Below are positions 36,108 through 46,821 of a stretch of DNA of 64,000 nt, one piece after another (position 1 is the stretch's first letter; each line of letters opens with the position of its first letter). Origin of the DNA: Shewanella colwelliana ATCC 39565 (GTDB lineage Bacteria > Pseudomonadota > Gammaproteobacteria > Enterobacterales > Shewanellaceae); NCBI RefSeq assembly GCF_000518705.1, contig NZ_JAEC01000006.1, forward strand, positions 124,001-188,000, written 5' to 3'. The translations under genes were made by a program, and so were the position numbers. The notes under the pieces were generated by a model. It was not told the DNA's origin. It saw nothing but the letters and a program-made list of their open reading frames with translations, and searched no databases.

Positions 36108-36646
36108 TGCTTTTCCTGCTTTTCAGGCTGCTGTTCATTGCCTGAATCTATCTCTTCTTGGTAATTTTCCGGTTGAATGATGGTGATCACTCGGTCATTG
36201 CCAGTACTTTCTGCGATAAGTTGCTGTTGTTCAATGTTGTAACGAATTTGATTGCCTGTGACCTGGCTACCTTCCTGTTCTAGTGTTGCATCGCCTACCA
36301 ACGTCAAGGTGCGAGTCGATAGCTCATAGCGGATCTCTTTGGCGCTAGCTGAAGCTGGGCGGCCATCTTCCATCACTTGAGAGTAGGTGGCAGGATTACC
36401 TGTGGCGACTAAGATTCGGCCAGTGCTATTTTCTTTGCTAAAGGCGCGCAGTTCATCGGCTTTGATCTTGATTGAACCTTGGGTGACTTCAACTGGACCA
36501 TTAAAAATAATCTGATTGTTTTTGATGTCAGCTTCTTGGCTAGCGGCAGAGATCTTAACTTCTTGCATGAGGTCGTTGACCTTGGCGGCACTGCTGAAGC
36601 TAATGAGTGTCAGCATGCTGGCAAGAATAAGGTTATTTAGTTTCAT
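36104..36646 (-). CDS. lptA: Periplasmic LPS-bridge protein LptA
   Basis: 180 residues. A signal peptide ([16 protein letters not shown]) is followed by the OstA/LptA beta-jellyroll domain: [30 protein letters not shown] and [10 protein letters not shown]. The C-terminus is Gln/Glu/Lys-rich ([11 protein letters not shown]). LptA forms the periplasmic bridge that carries LPS to LptDE. It overlaps lptC by 14 bases and lptB by four. Confidence 0.95.
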   Translation of the reverse strand: MKLNNLILASMLTLISFSSAAKVNDLMQEVKISAASQEADIKNNQIIFNGPVEVTQGSIKIKADELRAFSKENSTGRILVATGNPATYSQVMEDGRPASASAKEIRYELSTRTLTLVGDATLEQEGSQVTGNQIRYNIEQQQLIAESTGNDRVITIIQPENYQEEIDSGNEQQPEKQEKQ

Positions 36647-37190
36647 ATGTTCCTTCTACCTGACTCGTCAGTCTTACATTTTGTGCATTAAGGTCGGCAT
36701 ATAAGCCTTTGCCCGTAATGAGAAAGTCATTACCAGTGATCCGAATGGTGCGATCAGAGGTCATTATCATGGTGTTGAGATCTAACTCTAGATAGGTTGT
36801 TTCTATCGTTTGGATAGGCTCTTCAGGGCTAATGGCATCAATGATAACATTATTTTCTAATTTCACTCGTCCACTGGCTTTATCTAAGGTGCCTTTTGTC
36901 GAACGTAGACGCCACTGTGCATTGCCTTCGTCAGGATAGACCAAGTATACCGGTTGGGTAAAATAGGTCATATTCTTATCAGAATAGTGTTCCATGTGGC
37001 TGGCTGATACGCGGCTGTTGAGCTGGCCCAGTTCATTGTACTGCACACTTTTTAAATCATTGATGACATAATCTGGGCGATCCGTGACATCTATGTTCAG
37101 CGCTTCATTGCCACGCTTGGTTTGCACCTGCCAATAGAGAATTAAGGCCGTACCAAAAAACGCTATAATTGCCAGCGTGACTCTGTTCAT
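36633..37190 (-). CDS. lptC: LPS export protein LptC
   Basis: 185 residues with one N-terminal membrane anchor (TLAIIAFFGTALILYWQV) and a periplasmic LptA-like fold (VQYNELGQLNSRVSASHMEHY, YPDEGNAQWRLRSTKGTLD). It links the LptBFG complex to LptA. Overlaps of four bases with kdsC and 14 with lptA show that it belongs to the same operon. Confidence 0.95.
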   Translation of the reverse strand: MNRVTLAIIAFFGTALILYWQVQTKRGNEALNIDVTDRPDYVINDLKSVQYNELGQLNSRVSASHMEHYSDKNMTYFTQPVYLVYPDEGNAQWRLRSTKGTLDKASGRVKLENNVIIDAISPEEPIQTIETTYLELDLNTMIMTSDRTIRITGNDFLITGKGLYADLNAQNVRLTSQVEGTYETK

Positions 37191-37738
37191 ATACTCATAC
37201 CGTGAGCCGATTCAAATTTGCCCTGGCTGACTAAGATGAGGTCGGTCAGTTCTCTGAGGGCACCGTGACCGCCATTGATATGAGTCACCATGTCTGCATG
37301 CTGTTTGACATAGGGATGGCCATCGGCCACACACACGGATAAGCCAACTTGCTGCATAACAGGAAGATCGACCATATCATCACCAATATAAGCTACCTGC
37401 TCAGGGTTGACTTGATAAAGCTCTAATAGCGCTTCATAAGGCACCATCTTATTATCAACGCCTTGGTAGATATGAGTGATGCCGAGTGCGGTCATGCGAT
37501 CTTCGACAATTTGTGATTTACGCCCTGTGATGATAGCTACGGGAATATCACTGGTGAGCAGAGACCTCACACCATAGCCATCGCGGGTATGGAAAGTTTT
37601 GAGCTCATCACCACTGTTACTCATGTAAACCAAACCATCGGAAAACACACCGTCTACATCGCAAATAAGCAGTTTTATCTGTTTGGCTTTTTGCCATACG
37701 GTATCACTAACAGGACCATATAAACCTTGATGCGACAT
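37187..37738 (-). CDS. kdsC: 3-deoxy-D-manno-octulosonate 8-phosphate phosphatase
   Basis: 183 residues of the HAD superfamily: catalytic Asp27 and Asp29 in ICDVDGVFSDG, the Thr/Arg region IITGRKSQIVEDR, and YIGDDMVDLPVM. KdsC removes phosphate from Kdo-8-P in the pathway to the LPS inner core. It lies one base after kdsD and overlaps lptC, so Kdo synthesis and LPS export are co-expressed. Confidence 0.96.
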   Translation of the reverse strand: MSHQGLYGPVSDTVWQKAKQIKLLICDVDGVFSDGLVYMSNSGDELKTFHTRDGYGVRSLLTSDIPVAIITGRKSQIVEDRMTALGITHIYQGVDNKMVPYEALLELYQVNPEQVAYIGDDMVDLPVMQQVGLSVCVADGHPYVKQHADMVTHINGGHGALRELTDLILVSQGKFESAHGMSI

Positions 37739-37739
37739 A

Positions 37740-38717
37740 TTAAATCACTCCTGCTTTAACCATATCGAGCATATTTAATGCACCGATGGGCTGTTGTTGC
37801 TTGTTAGTCACAATTAGGCCGTTAATCTCTTTCTCATCCATCACTTTCAGTGCTTCGGCGGCCAAGATGCCATCGCTGACAGTAACACAGCCATGGGTCA
37901 TGACTTCACTGATAGAGGTGGTTCTAAGATTAACTTCGGCATCGATAACGCGGCGTAGATCGCCATCGGTAAAGATACCCGCCAATTGGCCATCATCATT
38001 AACGACAGCCGTCATGCCTAAGCCTTTTTTGGATATTTCATAAAGTGCATCGGTGATGCAGATATTTTGCGATACCTGCGGTAGTTCATCACCTTTATGC
38101 ATCACATCACTAACCTTTAATAATAACTTGCGTCCTAAACTACCGCCTGGATGTGAAAGGGCAAAGTCATCTTTAGTAAAACCTCGAGCCTGCAACAAAG
38201 CAACAGCTAGGGCATCACCCATCACTAATGTTGCGGTGGTGCTAGAGGTGGGGGCTAACCCAAGTGGACAGGCTTCTTCAGGCACTTCGATACATAGATG
38301 CACCACAGCGTGGTTAGCCATGCTTGATTCGGGTTTGCCTGTGACGGCAATGACGGGTAATCCCATGCGCTTTATTACTGGCATCAAGGTGAGAATTTCA
38401 CTGGCTTCACCAGAGTTAGAGATTGCCAGGACAATATCATTTTCACTGAGCACGCCGAGATCGCCATGACTGGCTTCACCTGGATGAACAAAGAAGGCTG
38501 GCGTACCTGTACTCGCAAGCGTTGCTGATATTTTGTTGCCAATGTGGCCAGATTTCCCCATGCCCATCACAATCACTTTGCCTGTGCACGAGAGGATAAG
38601 TTGGCAGGCTTTGACAAATTCTAGCGAATCGACATATTGATACAGGTTATCAAGGGCATTACGCTCAATGTCGATAACATTGCGTCCCCATTGGCGTAAT
38701 TGATTTGCATCTACCAT
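37740..38717 (-). CDS. kdsD: D-arabinose 5-phosphate isomerase
   Basis: 325 residues. The SIS sugar-isomerase domain (about 40-175) has GMGKSGHIGNKISATLASTGTPAFFVHPGEASHGDLG and AISNSGEASEI. Two CBS domains follow (about 205-325). It converts ribulose-5-P to arabinose-5-P, the first committed step to Kdo. It is 39 bases after yrbG and heads the Kdo/LPS-export part of the operon. Confidence 0.96.
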   Translation of the reverse strand: MVDANQLRQWGRNVIDIERNALDNLYQYVDSLEFVKACQLILSCTGKVIVMGMGKSGHIGNKISATLASTGTPAFFVHPGEASHGDLGVLSENDIVLAISNSGEASEILTLMPVIKRMGLPVIAVTGKPESSMANHAVVHLCIEVPEEACPLGLAPTSSTTATLVMGDALAVALLQARGFTKDDFALSHPGGSLGRKLLLKVSDVMHKGDELPQVSQNICITDALYEISKKGLGMTAVVNDDGQLAGIFTDGDLRRVIDAEVNLRTTSISEVMTHGCVTVSDGILAAEALKVMDEKEINGLIVTNKQQQPIGALNMLDMVKAGVI

Positions 38718-38756
38718 AGTGTTCTCTCTGTTTAGTCAGTTCGCGTAGTCGAAAAA

Positions 38757-39719
38757 TTAAGATTGAAAAAGTACCACTTGATACGCGATAAATGTCACTA
38801 ATAACAAGCCGCCATGCCAAGGTTTAAGTTGGCGAGCTTTGCCTGTTAGTAAAATGAGTATGGCTAAGGCACTACTTGTTGCCATTACCATATAGAAATC
38901 TCTGCTGCTAGCGGCGGCATCGACAGCGCCGGGCGCAATTAACGCGGGCAGCGCGAGCACAGCAAGAATGTTAAATAAGTTTGAGCCAACAATATTACCT
39001 ATGGCCAGGTCATCCTCTTTTTTGAGAACGCCAGCGACGCAGGCGGCCAGTTCAGGCAAGCTAGTCCCCACAGCAATAATGGTTAATCCAATCACAAGGT
39101 CCGACAGATGGTAAGCTTTGGCGATGCCAACTGCACCCTGTACCATCCAGTCTGCTGACATGGGTAACAGAATGATACCAACTACTAACCACAGCATAGC
39201 CTTTAACGTTGGCACATCTTTAGGAATTTCACTGTCAGCATCATCGGCAAGCTTATCGACCTCTTTATTGGTCACGGCATGCCAAATTAGGTAGCCCATT
39301 AAGCCAAAAAACAGCGTCATGAGCATCACACCTTCGATACGTGTGAGTTGGCCATCATGCAGGAAATAGCCTGCAATCGCGGTGGCGGCTAACATCATGG
39401 GTATTTCACGTTTGAGCGTTTGAGAGCTTACTGAAATGGCACCTAACAATGCAGTGATACCTAAAATCAGGGTGATGTTGGCAACATTTGAGCCCAATAC
39501 ATTACCGATAGCCGTGTCGGTCATCCCCTCCATTGATGCTGTGGCGGCAACAAACATTTCAGGTGCTGAACTGCCCATGGCCACAATGGTTAAGCCAATG
39601 AGCATTGGAGGAAGCCCAAGGTTGCGCGCAAAAGCAGCGGCACCATAGACAAACTTGTCGGCGCTCCATACCAAAGCACCCAAACCAGCAATCAGTAGAA
39701 ATATATTAAATAGCATCAA
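38757..39719 (-). CDS. yrbG: YrbG-type calcium/sodium antiporter
   Basis: 320 residues with ten membrane segments and two inverted CaCA repeats: GLTIVAMGSSAPEMFVAATAS with GNVLGSNVANI, and GLTIIAVGTSLPELAACVAG with GNIVGSNLFNI. These are the alpha-repeats that bind Na+ and Ca2+. As in E. coli, it is the first gene of the kds-lpt-rpoN run and is divergent from the mla operon. Confidence 0.94.
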   Translation of the reverse strand: MMLFNIFLLIAGLGALVWSADKFVYGAAAFARNLGLPPMLIGLTIVAMGSSAPEMFVAATASMEGMTDTAIGNVLGSNVANITLILGITALLGAISVSSQTLKREIPMMLAATAIAGYFLHDGQLTRIEGVMLMTLFFGLMGYLIWHAVTNKEVDKLADDADSEIPKDVPTLKAMLWLVVGIILLPMSADWMVQGAVGIAKAYHLSDLVIGLTIIAVGTSLPELAACVAGVLKKEDDLAIGNIVGSNLFNILAVLALPALIAPGAVDAAASSRDFYMVMATSSALAILILLTGKARQLKPWHGGLLLVTFIAYQVVLFQS

Positions 39720-39806
39720 AGTTCATTTTTGTTTTAGAGTCTGCCGCGCATTTTCGCTGGATTTGAGCAAAATTGAAAGTATTGCGGCAAGATAGTGTCG
39801 ATTCAG

Positions 39807-39835
39807 TTGTGCACAATAGGTCAATTACGTACAAT
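39807..39835 (+). promoter_or_regulatory. Predicted sigma-70 promoter of the mla operon
   Basis: TTGTGC (39807-39812) and TACAAT (39830-39835) are 17 bases apart, close to the sigma-70 consensus, and about 48 bases before the mlaF start. It sits in the yrbG/mlaF divergent region. Prediction by eye only. Confidence 0.4.
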
Positions 39836-39882
39836 TTGTCTCTTTTTCTGTCGCTTTATCATGGATCCGATGAGGTCACGCA

Positions 39883-40710
39883 ATGAGCCACAAACCGATG
39901 AATGATGCATCTAAGCCTTTAGTCGAGGTGAATAATCTCGGGTTTAGCCGGGGTAAACATGTCATTTATGAAGATGTTAGTCTGTCTATTCCTCGCGGCA
40001 AGGTGACAGCCATCATGGGGCCTAGTGGTATTGGTAAGACAACACTGCTTAAATTAATTGGCGGTCAACTCGTGCCTGATGCGGGTTGGGTCAAGGTGGA
40101 CGGCGTCAACGTGCACCAGTGTAATCGCACTGAACTATACGCGCTGCGAAAACGTATGAGTATGTTGTTTCAAAGTGGTGCACTGTTTACCGATATGAAT
40201 GTCTTCGATAATGTCGCGTTTGCTTTGCGCGAACACTCCGGGCTGCCAGAGCCAATTATTAAGCGTATTGTATTGATGAAGCTTGAAGCTGTTGGATTGC
40301 GAGGAGCCGCTCAAATGATGCCCAGTGAGTTATCGGGTGGCATGCAACGCCGTGCGGCGTTGGCCAGAGCCATCGCTTTAGAGCCTGAATTGGTGCTTTA
40401 TGATGAGCCGTTTGCTGGCCAGGACCCAATTTCTATGGGTGTGCTGGTTAAGCTGATTCGTGATCTCAGCGATGCGCTCAATTTAACCTCGGTTGTAGTG
40501 TCTCATGATGTACAAGAGGTATTAGGCATTGCCGATTATGTGTATGTATTAGCAGATAAGCGCGTGATCGCCCACGGCACACCAGCCGAATTAAGATTAG
40601 CCGATAACCCAAAGCTGAAACAGTTTATTGGTGGCGAGCCTGATGGCCCTGTACCGTTTCATTTTCCGGCGCAAGACTATCAAAAGGAGATGTTAGGTGA
40701 GCGTGACTGA
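39883..40710 (+). CDS. mlaF: Phospholipid ABC transporter ATPase MlaF
   Basis: 275 residues. Walker [10 protein letters not shown] (46-54), signature [15 protein letters not shown], Walker [14 protein letters not shown] and VVSHDVQE. MlaF powers the MlaFEDB complex that moves phospholipids between the inner and outer membranes and keeps outer-leaflet asymmetry. It overlaps mlaE by 14 bases. The N-terminus ([12 protein letters not shown]) has a short extension before the domain. Confidence 0.95.
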   Translation: MSHKPMNDASKPLVEVNNLGFSRGKHVIYEDVSLSIPRGKVTAIMGPSGIGKTTLLKLIGGQLVPDAGWVKVDGVNVHQCNRTELYALRKRMSMLFQSGALFTDMNVFDNVAFALREHSGLPEPIIKRIVLMKLEAVGLRGAAQMMPSELSGGMQRRAALARAIALEPELVLYDEPFAGQDPISMGVLVKLIRDLSDALNLTSVVVSHDVQEVLGIADYVYVLADKRVIAHGTPAELRLADNPKLKQFIGGEPDGPVPFHFPAQDYQKEMLGERD

Positions 40711-41482
40711 TTCTATAGCCAGCATCGGCCGCAGTGCCATTGCCACGGTGACGGGACTGGGGCGTGCGGGGCTAATGTTATGGGGCGCGATTGCAAAGGT
40801 GCCCAATGTGGCCAAAGGTACGCCGTTACTGATTAAGCAGCTCTATGTGATTGGTGTGCAGTCCATGGTGATAATCTTGGTCTCAGGTCTGTTTATTGGC
40901 ATGGTGTTGGCGCTGCAGGGCTATAATATTTTGGTGGGTTTTGGCACTGAAGATAGTCTAGGTCCCATGGTGGCGCTGAGTTTACTTCGTGAACTTGGCC
41001 CCGTTGTTACGGCATTATTGTTTGCTGGACGGGCGGGATCGGCATTAACCGCTGAGATAGGTTTGATGAAAAGTACTGAGCAGTTGTCGAGTCTAGAGAT
41101 GATGGCGATTGATCCACTGCGTCAGATCATTGCGCCGCGTTTTTGGGCTGGGGTGATTAGCCTGCCGCTATTGGCGTTGATGTTTACTGCGATCGGTATT
41201 TATGGCGGTCATATTGTGGGTGTCGAGTGGAAAGGGATTGATAGCGGTAGCTTTTGGTCGATTTTACAGGCATCGGTTGAGTGGCGACAAGATATCGTCA
41301 ACTGCTTAATTAAGAGCGTAGTGTTTGCTATCGTGGTGACTTGGATAGCCCTCTATCGTGGCTATCATGTGATCCCGAACCCTGAGGGGATAAGCCGAGC
41401 GACGACACAGACCGTGGTGCAATCGAGCTTAGCGGTATTAGCACTAGATTTTCTGCTAACGGCGATGATGTTTGGCCGTTAA
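40697..41482 (+). CDS. mlaE: Phospholipid ABC transporter permease MlaE
   Basis: 261 residues with five or six membrane segments and the MlaE signature region [40 protein letters not shown]. The GTG start at 40697 overlaps mlaF. It is the membrane core of the Mla complex. A hairpin lies in the 58- to 73-base gap to mlaD. Confidence 0.95.
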   Translation: MSVTDSIASIGRSAIATVTGLGRAGLMLWGAIAKVPNVAKGTPLLIKQLYVIGVQSMVIILVSGLFIGMVLALQGYNILVGFGTEDSLGPMVALSLLRELGPVVTALLFAGRAGSALTAEIGLMKSTEQLSSLEMMAIDPLRQIIAPRFWAGVISLPLLALMFTAIGIYGGHIVGVEWKGIDSGSFWSILQASVEWRQDIVNCLIKSVVFAIVVTWIALYRGYHVIPNPEGISRATTQTVVQSSLAVLALDFLLTAMMFGR

Positions 41483-41507
41483 TTAAATTTTGTTTATGGA
41501 TGAACTG

Positions 41508-41535
41508 ATACATCACACTTCGTGATATGTATACA
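41508..41535 (+). repeat. Hairpin just upstream of mlaD
   Basis: Arms ATACATCAC and GTGATATGTAT (with a two-base bulge) surround a five-base loop, about 20 bases before the mlaD start. It may affect mlaD translation or mRNA stability inside the operon. No T-run, so not a terminator. Confidence 0.35.
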
Positions 41536-41555
41536 ACAGAGTGGTAATAGAGCGT

Positions 41556-42029
41556 ATGTTGACTCGAAAAATTGAACTGTTAGTGGGCGTTTTCATTCTG
41601 TCTGGATTGGCAGCGTTTCTGATTTTGGTGTTTAACGTTGCCAATGTTGATGTTAAGCCTGGCCAGAGCCATTACACTTTGTACGCCAAATTTACCAATG
41701 TCGGCGGCTTAAAAGTACGCTCACCAGTAAAGGTGGGGGGGGTTGTTGTTGGGCGTGTGACTCGCATCAGCTTGGATCCAACAGAGTTGGTGGCGGTAGT
41801 CGAGTTAGCCATGGATAAGCAATACGATCAGTTCCCAGAAACCAGTAGCCTGTCGATTCTAACATCTGGGTTGTTGGGCGAGCAGTTTCTTGGGCTTACT
41901 CCAGGGTTTGTGCTTGACGATATTGGCATGTTGGCCGATGGAGACAGAATTGATGATACGCACTCGGCACTAGTGCTGGAAGATCTTATTGGTCAGTTTT
42001 TATATAGCGTGCAGTCTAAAGACAATTAG
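41556..42029 (+). CDS. mlaD: Phospholipid-binding MCE protein MlaD
   Basis: 157 residues from ATG 41556 (MLTRKIELLVG); an in-frame GTG at 41541 would add five residues. One N-terminal membrane anchor (LLVGVFILSGLAAFLILVF) is followed by a single MCE domain (YTLYAKFTNVGGLKVRSPVKVGGVVVG, LTSGLLGEQFLGL). MlaD forms the hexameric lipid-binding ring in the periplasm. Confidence 0.94.
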   Translation: MLTRKIELLVGVFILSGLAAFLILVFNVANVDVKPGQSHYTLYAKFTNVGGLKVRSPVKVGGVVVGRVTRISLDPTELVAVVELAMDKQYDQFPETSSLSILTSGLLGEQFLGLTPGFVLDDIGMLADGDRIDDTHSALVLEDLIGQFLYSVQSKDN

Positions 42030-42043
42030 TAGTAGGGATGATT

Positions 42044-42697
42044 ATGAAGTATTTATGGAAAGTCTTATTGGTATCATGGGTTATGTCTATCAGTACTATG
42101 GCCAGAGCGGCAGAGTCTGATGTCAACGTTACCGATCCCTATGTGATGGTCGAAACTGTGGCCAATAATACTTTTGCCCGTTTTCATCAGGATATTGACA
42201 CAATTAAGCGCGATCCCGACCATCTTAAGGTGATAGTCTCTCAAGAGTTGATGCCCTACATCGATTATAAGTACGCTTCTTATAAGGTGATGGGCACCTA
42301 TTTAAGGCAAAGCACGCCAGAACAACGCGAGCGTTTTTCTGAAGCATTTAAAAACTATTTGATTGCAACGTATGCCCAAGCATTTACCGAGTATACCAAT
42401 CAAGCTGTGGAATTTGCGCCAGCAAAAAGTTTTGCCCAAGAAAAGATGGTTGATGTCAACGTACAGATTATTGAGCAAGGTAGGCCACCGATCAAACTGC
42501 AGTTTCGTGTCCGCCGGCTCAAAGATGACACCTGGAAAGCGTTTGATTTAGTGGCTGAAGGCGTTAGCTTACTCTCTTCTAAGGGCGCTGAAATCTCTAA
42601 CTTAATTCGCCAAAATGGCATTGATTCGGTCATTGAAGAGTTAGAGAACCATATCAGCAGCCACATTAGTTTAGAGAGCCAAGGAACTAAGCGCTAA
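42044..42697 (+). CDS. mlaC: Periplasmic phospholipid carrier MlaC
   Basis: 217 residues from ATG 42044, chosen because AGTAGGG lies six bases upstream; the ATG at 42038 abuts that site. A signal peptide (WKVLLVSWVMSISTMARAAES) leads into the Tol-Tol-Ttg2/MlaC fold: FARFHQDIDTIKRDPDHLKVIVSQELMPYIDYKYASYKVMG. It ferries phospholipid between MlaA at the outer membrane and MlaFEDB. Its stop overlaps the mlaB start by one base. Confidence 0.94.
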   Translation: MKYLWKVLLVSWVMSISTMARAAESDVNVTDPYVMVETVANNTFARFHQDIDTIKRDPDHLKVIVSQELMPYIDYKYASYKVMGTYLRQSTPEQRERFSEAFKNYLIATYAQAFTEYTNQAVEFAPAKSFAQEKMVDVNVQIIEQGRPPIKLQFRVRRLKDDTWKAFDLVAEGVSLLSSKGAEISNLIRQNGIDSVIEELENHISSHISLESQGTKR

Positions 42698-42990
42698 TGT
42701 TAGAATTTGTCACGCAGGGTGATAGGTGCAAATTAGTGGGCGAATTATCACAACAGGCGGTCGTACAACATTGGCCAAAGGTTGATGGGCTGATAGGCAA
42801 TCAGGTTAATAACCTAGATTTATCAGGACTTATTTATAGCGATACCGCAGGGATCGCTTTATTGATACATCTGTGTGGCTTAGCCACGCAAGCTGGCCGC
42901 ACATTGACACTGCACAGCGCACCAGCGCAATTACAGAAACTTATCGGTTTATATGATTTACAAGACTTCTTCGTCGAAGAAGCCCAATAA
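42697..42990 (+). CDS. mlaB: STAS-domain Mla subunit MlaB
   Basis: 97 residues forming one STAS domain, with NLDLSGLIYSDTAGIALLIHL as the conserved strand-helix that contacts MlaF. MlaB stabilises the ATPase dimer. It follows mlaC directly and is 13 bases before ibaG. Confidence 0.92.
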   Translation: MLEFVTQGDRCKLVGELSQQAVVQHWPKVDGLIGNQVNNLDLSGLIYSDTAGIALLIHLCGLATQAGRTLTLHSAPAQLQKLIGLYDLQDFFVEEAQ

Positions 42991-43003
42991 AGGTTACAGA
43001 TCC

Positions 43004-43261
43004 ATGGAATGTAATGAAATTGAACAGCTGCTTAGCGAAGCGTTGTCACTAGAAGAAGTTCATGTGAGCCAAGATGGCACGCATTATAAAATTGTTGCGG
43101 TCGGCGAGTGTTTCGATGGCGTAAGCCGTGTGAAGCAGCAACAGATGATATACGCGCCATTGATGGAGCAGGTGACCAGCGGTGCGCTGCATGCCATCAC
43201 GATTAATGCATTTACTCCAACGCAATGGAAGCGTGAGAAAATTTTCAACATGCCAGGTTAG
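43004..43261 (+). CDS. ibaG: BolA-family protein IbaG
   Basis: 85 residues from ATG 43004, which has AAGG upstream; the open frame extends further left but into mlaB. The BolA fold shows in IEQLLSEALSLEEVHVSQDGTHYKIVAVGECFDGVSRVKQQQMIYAPL. BolA proteins pair with monothiol glutaredoxins to handle Fe-S clusters, and IbaG is acid-induced in E. coli. The mla-ibaG-murA order is conserved. Confidence 0.92.
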   Translation: MECNEIEQLLSEALSLEEVHVSQDGTHYKIVAVGECFDGVSRVKQQQMIYAPLMEQVTSGALHAITINAFTPTQWKREKIFNMPG

Positions 43262-44530
<1,269 letters not shown>

Positions 44531-44546
44531 CCTTTGAGACGATGAT

Positions 44547-44581
44547 AAAAGCCACTGCACTAGAGTAGTGGCTTTTTTTTT
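44547..44581 (+). terminator. Rho-independent terminator of murA
   Basis: A ten-base stem AAAAGCCACT/AGTGGCTTTT with a ten-base loop runs into nine T residues, 17 bases past the murA stop. Confidence 0.88.
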
Positions 44582-44672
44582 GTGTGTATCAAAAGTCACT
44601 TATGCAATTGGAGTGAGGTAAATTGTTGTCGGGGTCACTGTTAACCTAACTTGAACCTGTTACGCTGGTTTT

Positions 44673-46076
44673 ATGTCCACGTTTATTGTGTTTAACATCT
44701 ATCTCTTCTACGGCTTGGTGTTCTTCTCCATCGGCTGCGTCGTGGTGTTTCGGAATTTCAAGTACAGTCAGCTGTCTATCTCACCGACCCTATGGGCGCT
44801 CGCCTTATTTGGTTTCTCCCATGCGTTCCATGAATGGTCAGAACTATATGTCATTCTGTTTGAAGCGGATATTCAGCCTCAATACCAAGTTTTAGTCGAG
44901 TGGCTTAGGCTGCTTAAATTGGCGCTCTCTTTTGCCAGCTTAATGATTTTTGCATGGCTGCTATTTGGCATTGTCCCTAACACTGTGGCAAAAGTAGGGC
45001 GAGGGTTGGTTGTCACTATTTTGCTGGTTTACTGCATGGCAGTGGTGCATTTTTCTAGCTCGTTCAATCTATCAGAAGATCTGTTTAGAGAAGCGGCTCA
45101 TTACACGCGGTTGTTACTGGGTTTTGGTAGTGCGTTTCTTGCCGGCTGTGGTATTGCAATTTATGGCTACAGTTTAATGAAGGCTGAGCATGAATACGGG
45201 CATTATTTCATCGCTACTGGCATAGGCTTGTGGATTTACGGTGTCATGGCTGGATTGGTCGCAACGGAGCTGCACGTTGGGGTTCCAGTGCTGCGGACAC
45301 TCGCCAGCGGGCTGGTTTTGTTTACTCTGTTTAAAGCCCTAAAAGTCTTTGACATTGAGCGAGAGAAGCTGACTGAGGCAAAGCTAAAGCGTGCGTTAGA
45401 AGCTGATAAATTTAAGGCGATTGGCCGGCTGGCGACTGGGGTGGCTCATGAAATTAATAATCCATTAGCTTCATCTTCATTGGCGTTAGAGCTGCTTGAA
45501 CGTAAATATCCCATTACCGATAGTGCGCAGCAAGAGTATGTTAACCGAGTGAGAATGGGCATTAGTCGCGCTGCAGACATTAGTAAAGAGCTGTTGGCTT
45601 ATGCAAGACCTAGGTCGGAGTCATTTTCTACTGTTAATTTTGCTGAGGTTGCACAAGCGGCAATAAGACTCTTGTCTCACAAGCGTCGGGATTATCAAGT
45701 TGTGGTTGATTGTGAATCCAATATCCAGATAAATGGGCAGAAGATAAAGCTCGAAGAGTTATTGATAAACCTTTTATCTAATGCGATGGATGCCAGCGAC
45801 GCTGGCGGGAAGATCCTACTGACCATTAAAAGCCATGCTGGGCAGATCTGCTTATCGCTACAAGACTTTGGCCAAGGTATGGATAGCGAGACCCTCAATC
45901 GAGCGACTGAGCTGTTTTTCTCAACTAAACCCATAGGGCAGGGCACGGGCTTGGGCTTGGCTATTTGCGATGCAATTGTGCGCGCTCATCATGGTGAGAT
46001 GGCAATACGCAGTGAGTTGGGTAAGGGCACACAAATTGATATCCACTTTCCAATTGATAAGGACAGTTACGATTAA
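44673..46076 (+). CDS. Multi-pass membrane histidine kinase
   Basis: 467 residues. The N-terminal half (about 5-230) has six or seven membrane segments, with no large periplasmic loop, so the signal may be in the membrane. A helical linker (FDIEREKLTEAKLKRALEADKF) leads to the H-box GRLATGVAHEINNPLASS with His259, the N-box LLINLLSNAMDAS, and G boxes DFGQGMD and GTGLGLAI. This is the NtrB/HWE-like class that often partners non-OmpR regulators. It overlaps or abuts the regulator gene that follows and lies 818 bases upstream of the octaheme cytochrome gene, so it may control it. Confidence 0.87.
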   Translation: MSTFIVFNIYLFYGLVFFSIGCVVVFRNFKYSQLSISPTLWALALFGFSHAFHEWSELYVILFEADIQPQYQVLVEWLRLLKLALSFASLMIFAWLLFGIVPNTVAKVGRGLVVTILLVYCMAVVHFSSSFNLSEDLFREAAHYTRLLLGFGSAFLAGCGIAIYGYSLMKAEHEYGHYFIATGIGLWIYGVMAGLVATELHVGVPVLRTLASGLVLFTLFKALKVFDIEREKLTEAKLKRALEADKFKAIGRLATGVAHEINNPLASSSLALELLERKYPITDSAQQEYVNRVRMGISRAADISKELLAYARPRSESFSTVNFAEVAQAAIRLLSHKRRDYQVVVDCESNIQINGQKIKLEELLINLLSNAMDASDAGGKILLTIKSHAGQICLSLQDFGQGMDSETLNRATELFFSTKPIGQGTGLGLAICDAIVRAHHGEMAIRSELGKGTQIDIHFPIDKDSYD

Positions 46077-46701
46077 TATTTTAATTGCTGAAGATGATGC
46101 TGACTTACGTATCAATATGGTGGATATATTAGAGTTAGAAGGTCATAAGGTGACGGCGGTTGATTGCGCGGAATTAGCGATAAGTGCCTGTGAGCAAGAG
46201 ACATTCGACATCGCTTTAATGGATCTACTGATGCCTGGTATGACAGGTGTCGAGGCGATATCAAACTTGCGTCAATTGAACCCATTTTTAGCTATAGTCA
46301 TCATCACGGCTTATGCAACCGTTGATACGGCGGTCGATGCCATGAAGAAAGGTGCTGACAGTGTGATGACCAAGCCCTTTAATGCGGGTGAACTGTTGAT
46401 GACGATAAAGCGCAGTATTGCTGAAAAGCAGCTTTTAAAATCGGCCTCAGATATAGACCCTGACAGTGTGTATGCTGCATTGGCTAATCCTTTACGCCGG
46501 CGAACCCTTAAACAGTTGGGCACGCATAAACAGTTAAAATTTATGGATCTTTGCCGTTTAGTTGACGTGGAAGACCACACCAAATTTAACTTTCATCTGC
46601 GTCAGCTGAAAAAAGCGGGTTTGGTGCAACAAAATGAGAACAAGATCTACCTTTTGACAACGACTGGTCAATTTGTACTACAAAATCATAATTTGTCATA
46701 A
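46054..46701 (+). CDS. Response regulator with ArsR-like winged-helix output
   Basis: 215 residues from TTG 46054; the reading frame has no ATG or GTG near the receiver start. The best Shine-Dalgarno, AAGGA at 46059-46063, points instead to ATT 46072, eight bases on. The receiver has EDD at 13-15, Asp57 in IALMDLLMPG, IITAYATVDTAVDAMKKGAD and Lys in VMTKPF. The C-terminal domain (about 140-212: LANPLRRRTLKQLG, DHTKFNFHLRQLKKAGLVQQ, YLLTTTG) resembles ArsR-type winged helices, an uncommon output for bacterial two-component regulators. It is coupled to the kinase gene by overlap and precedes the octaheme cytochrome by 193 bases. Confidence 0.82.
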   Translation: MIRTVTINILIAEDDADLRINMVDILELEGHKVTAVDCAELAISACEQETFDIALMDLLMPGMTGVEAISNLRQLNPFLAIVIITAYATVDTAVDAMKKGADSVMTKPFNAGELLMTIKRSIAEKQLLKSASDIDPDSVYAALANPLRRRTLKQLGTHKQLKFMDLCRLVDVEDHTKFNFHLRQLKKAGLVQQNENKIYLLTTTGQFVLQNHNLS

Positions 46702-46821
46702 CTCTTAATTGTATGATTATATAGATATTAAATTAAATCTGATAACTAAAGTTCACAAAGTCTGAGTTGTTGTGAAATCGCCTCATCTATCCCTTTAGTG
46801 GTAAAGCGCAAATACTGTGAG

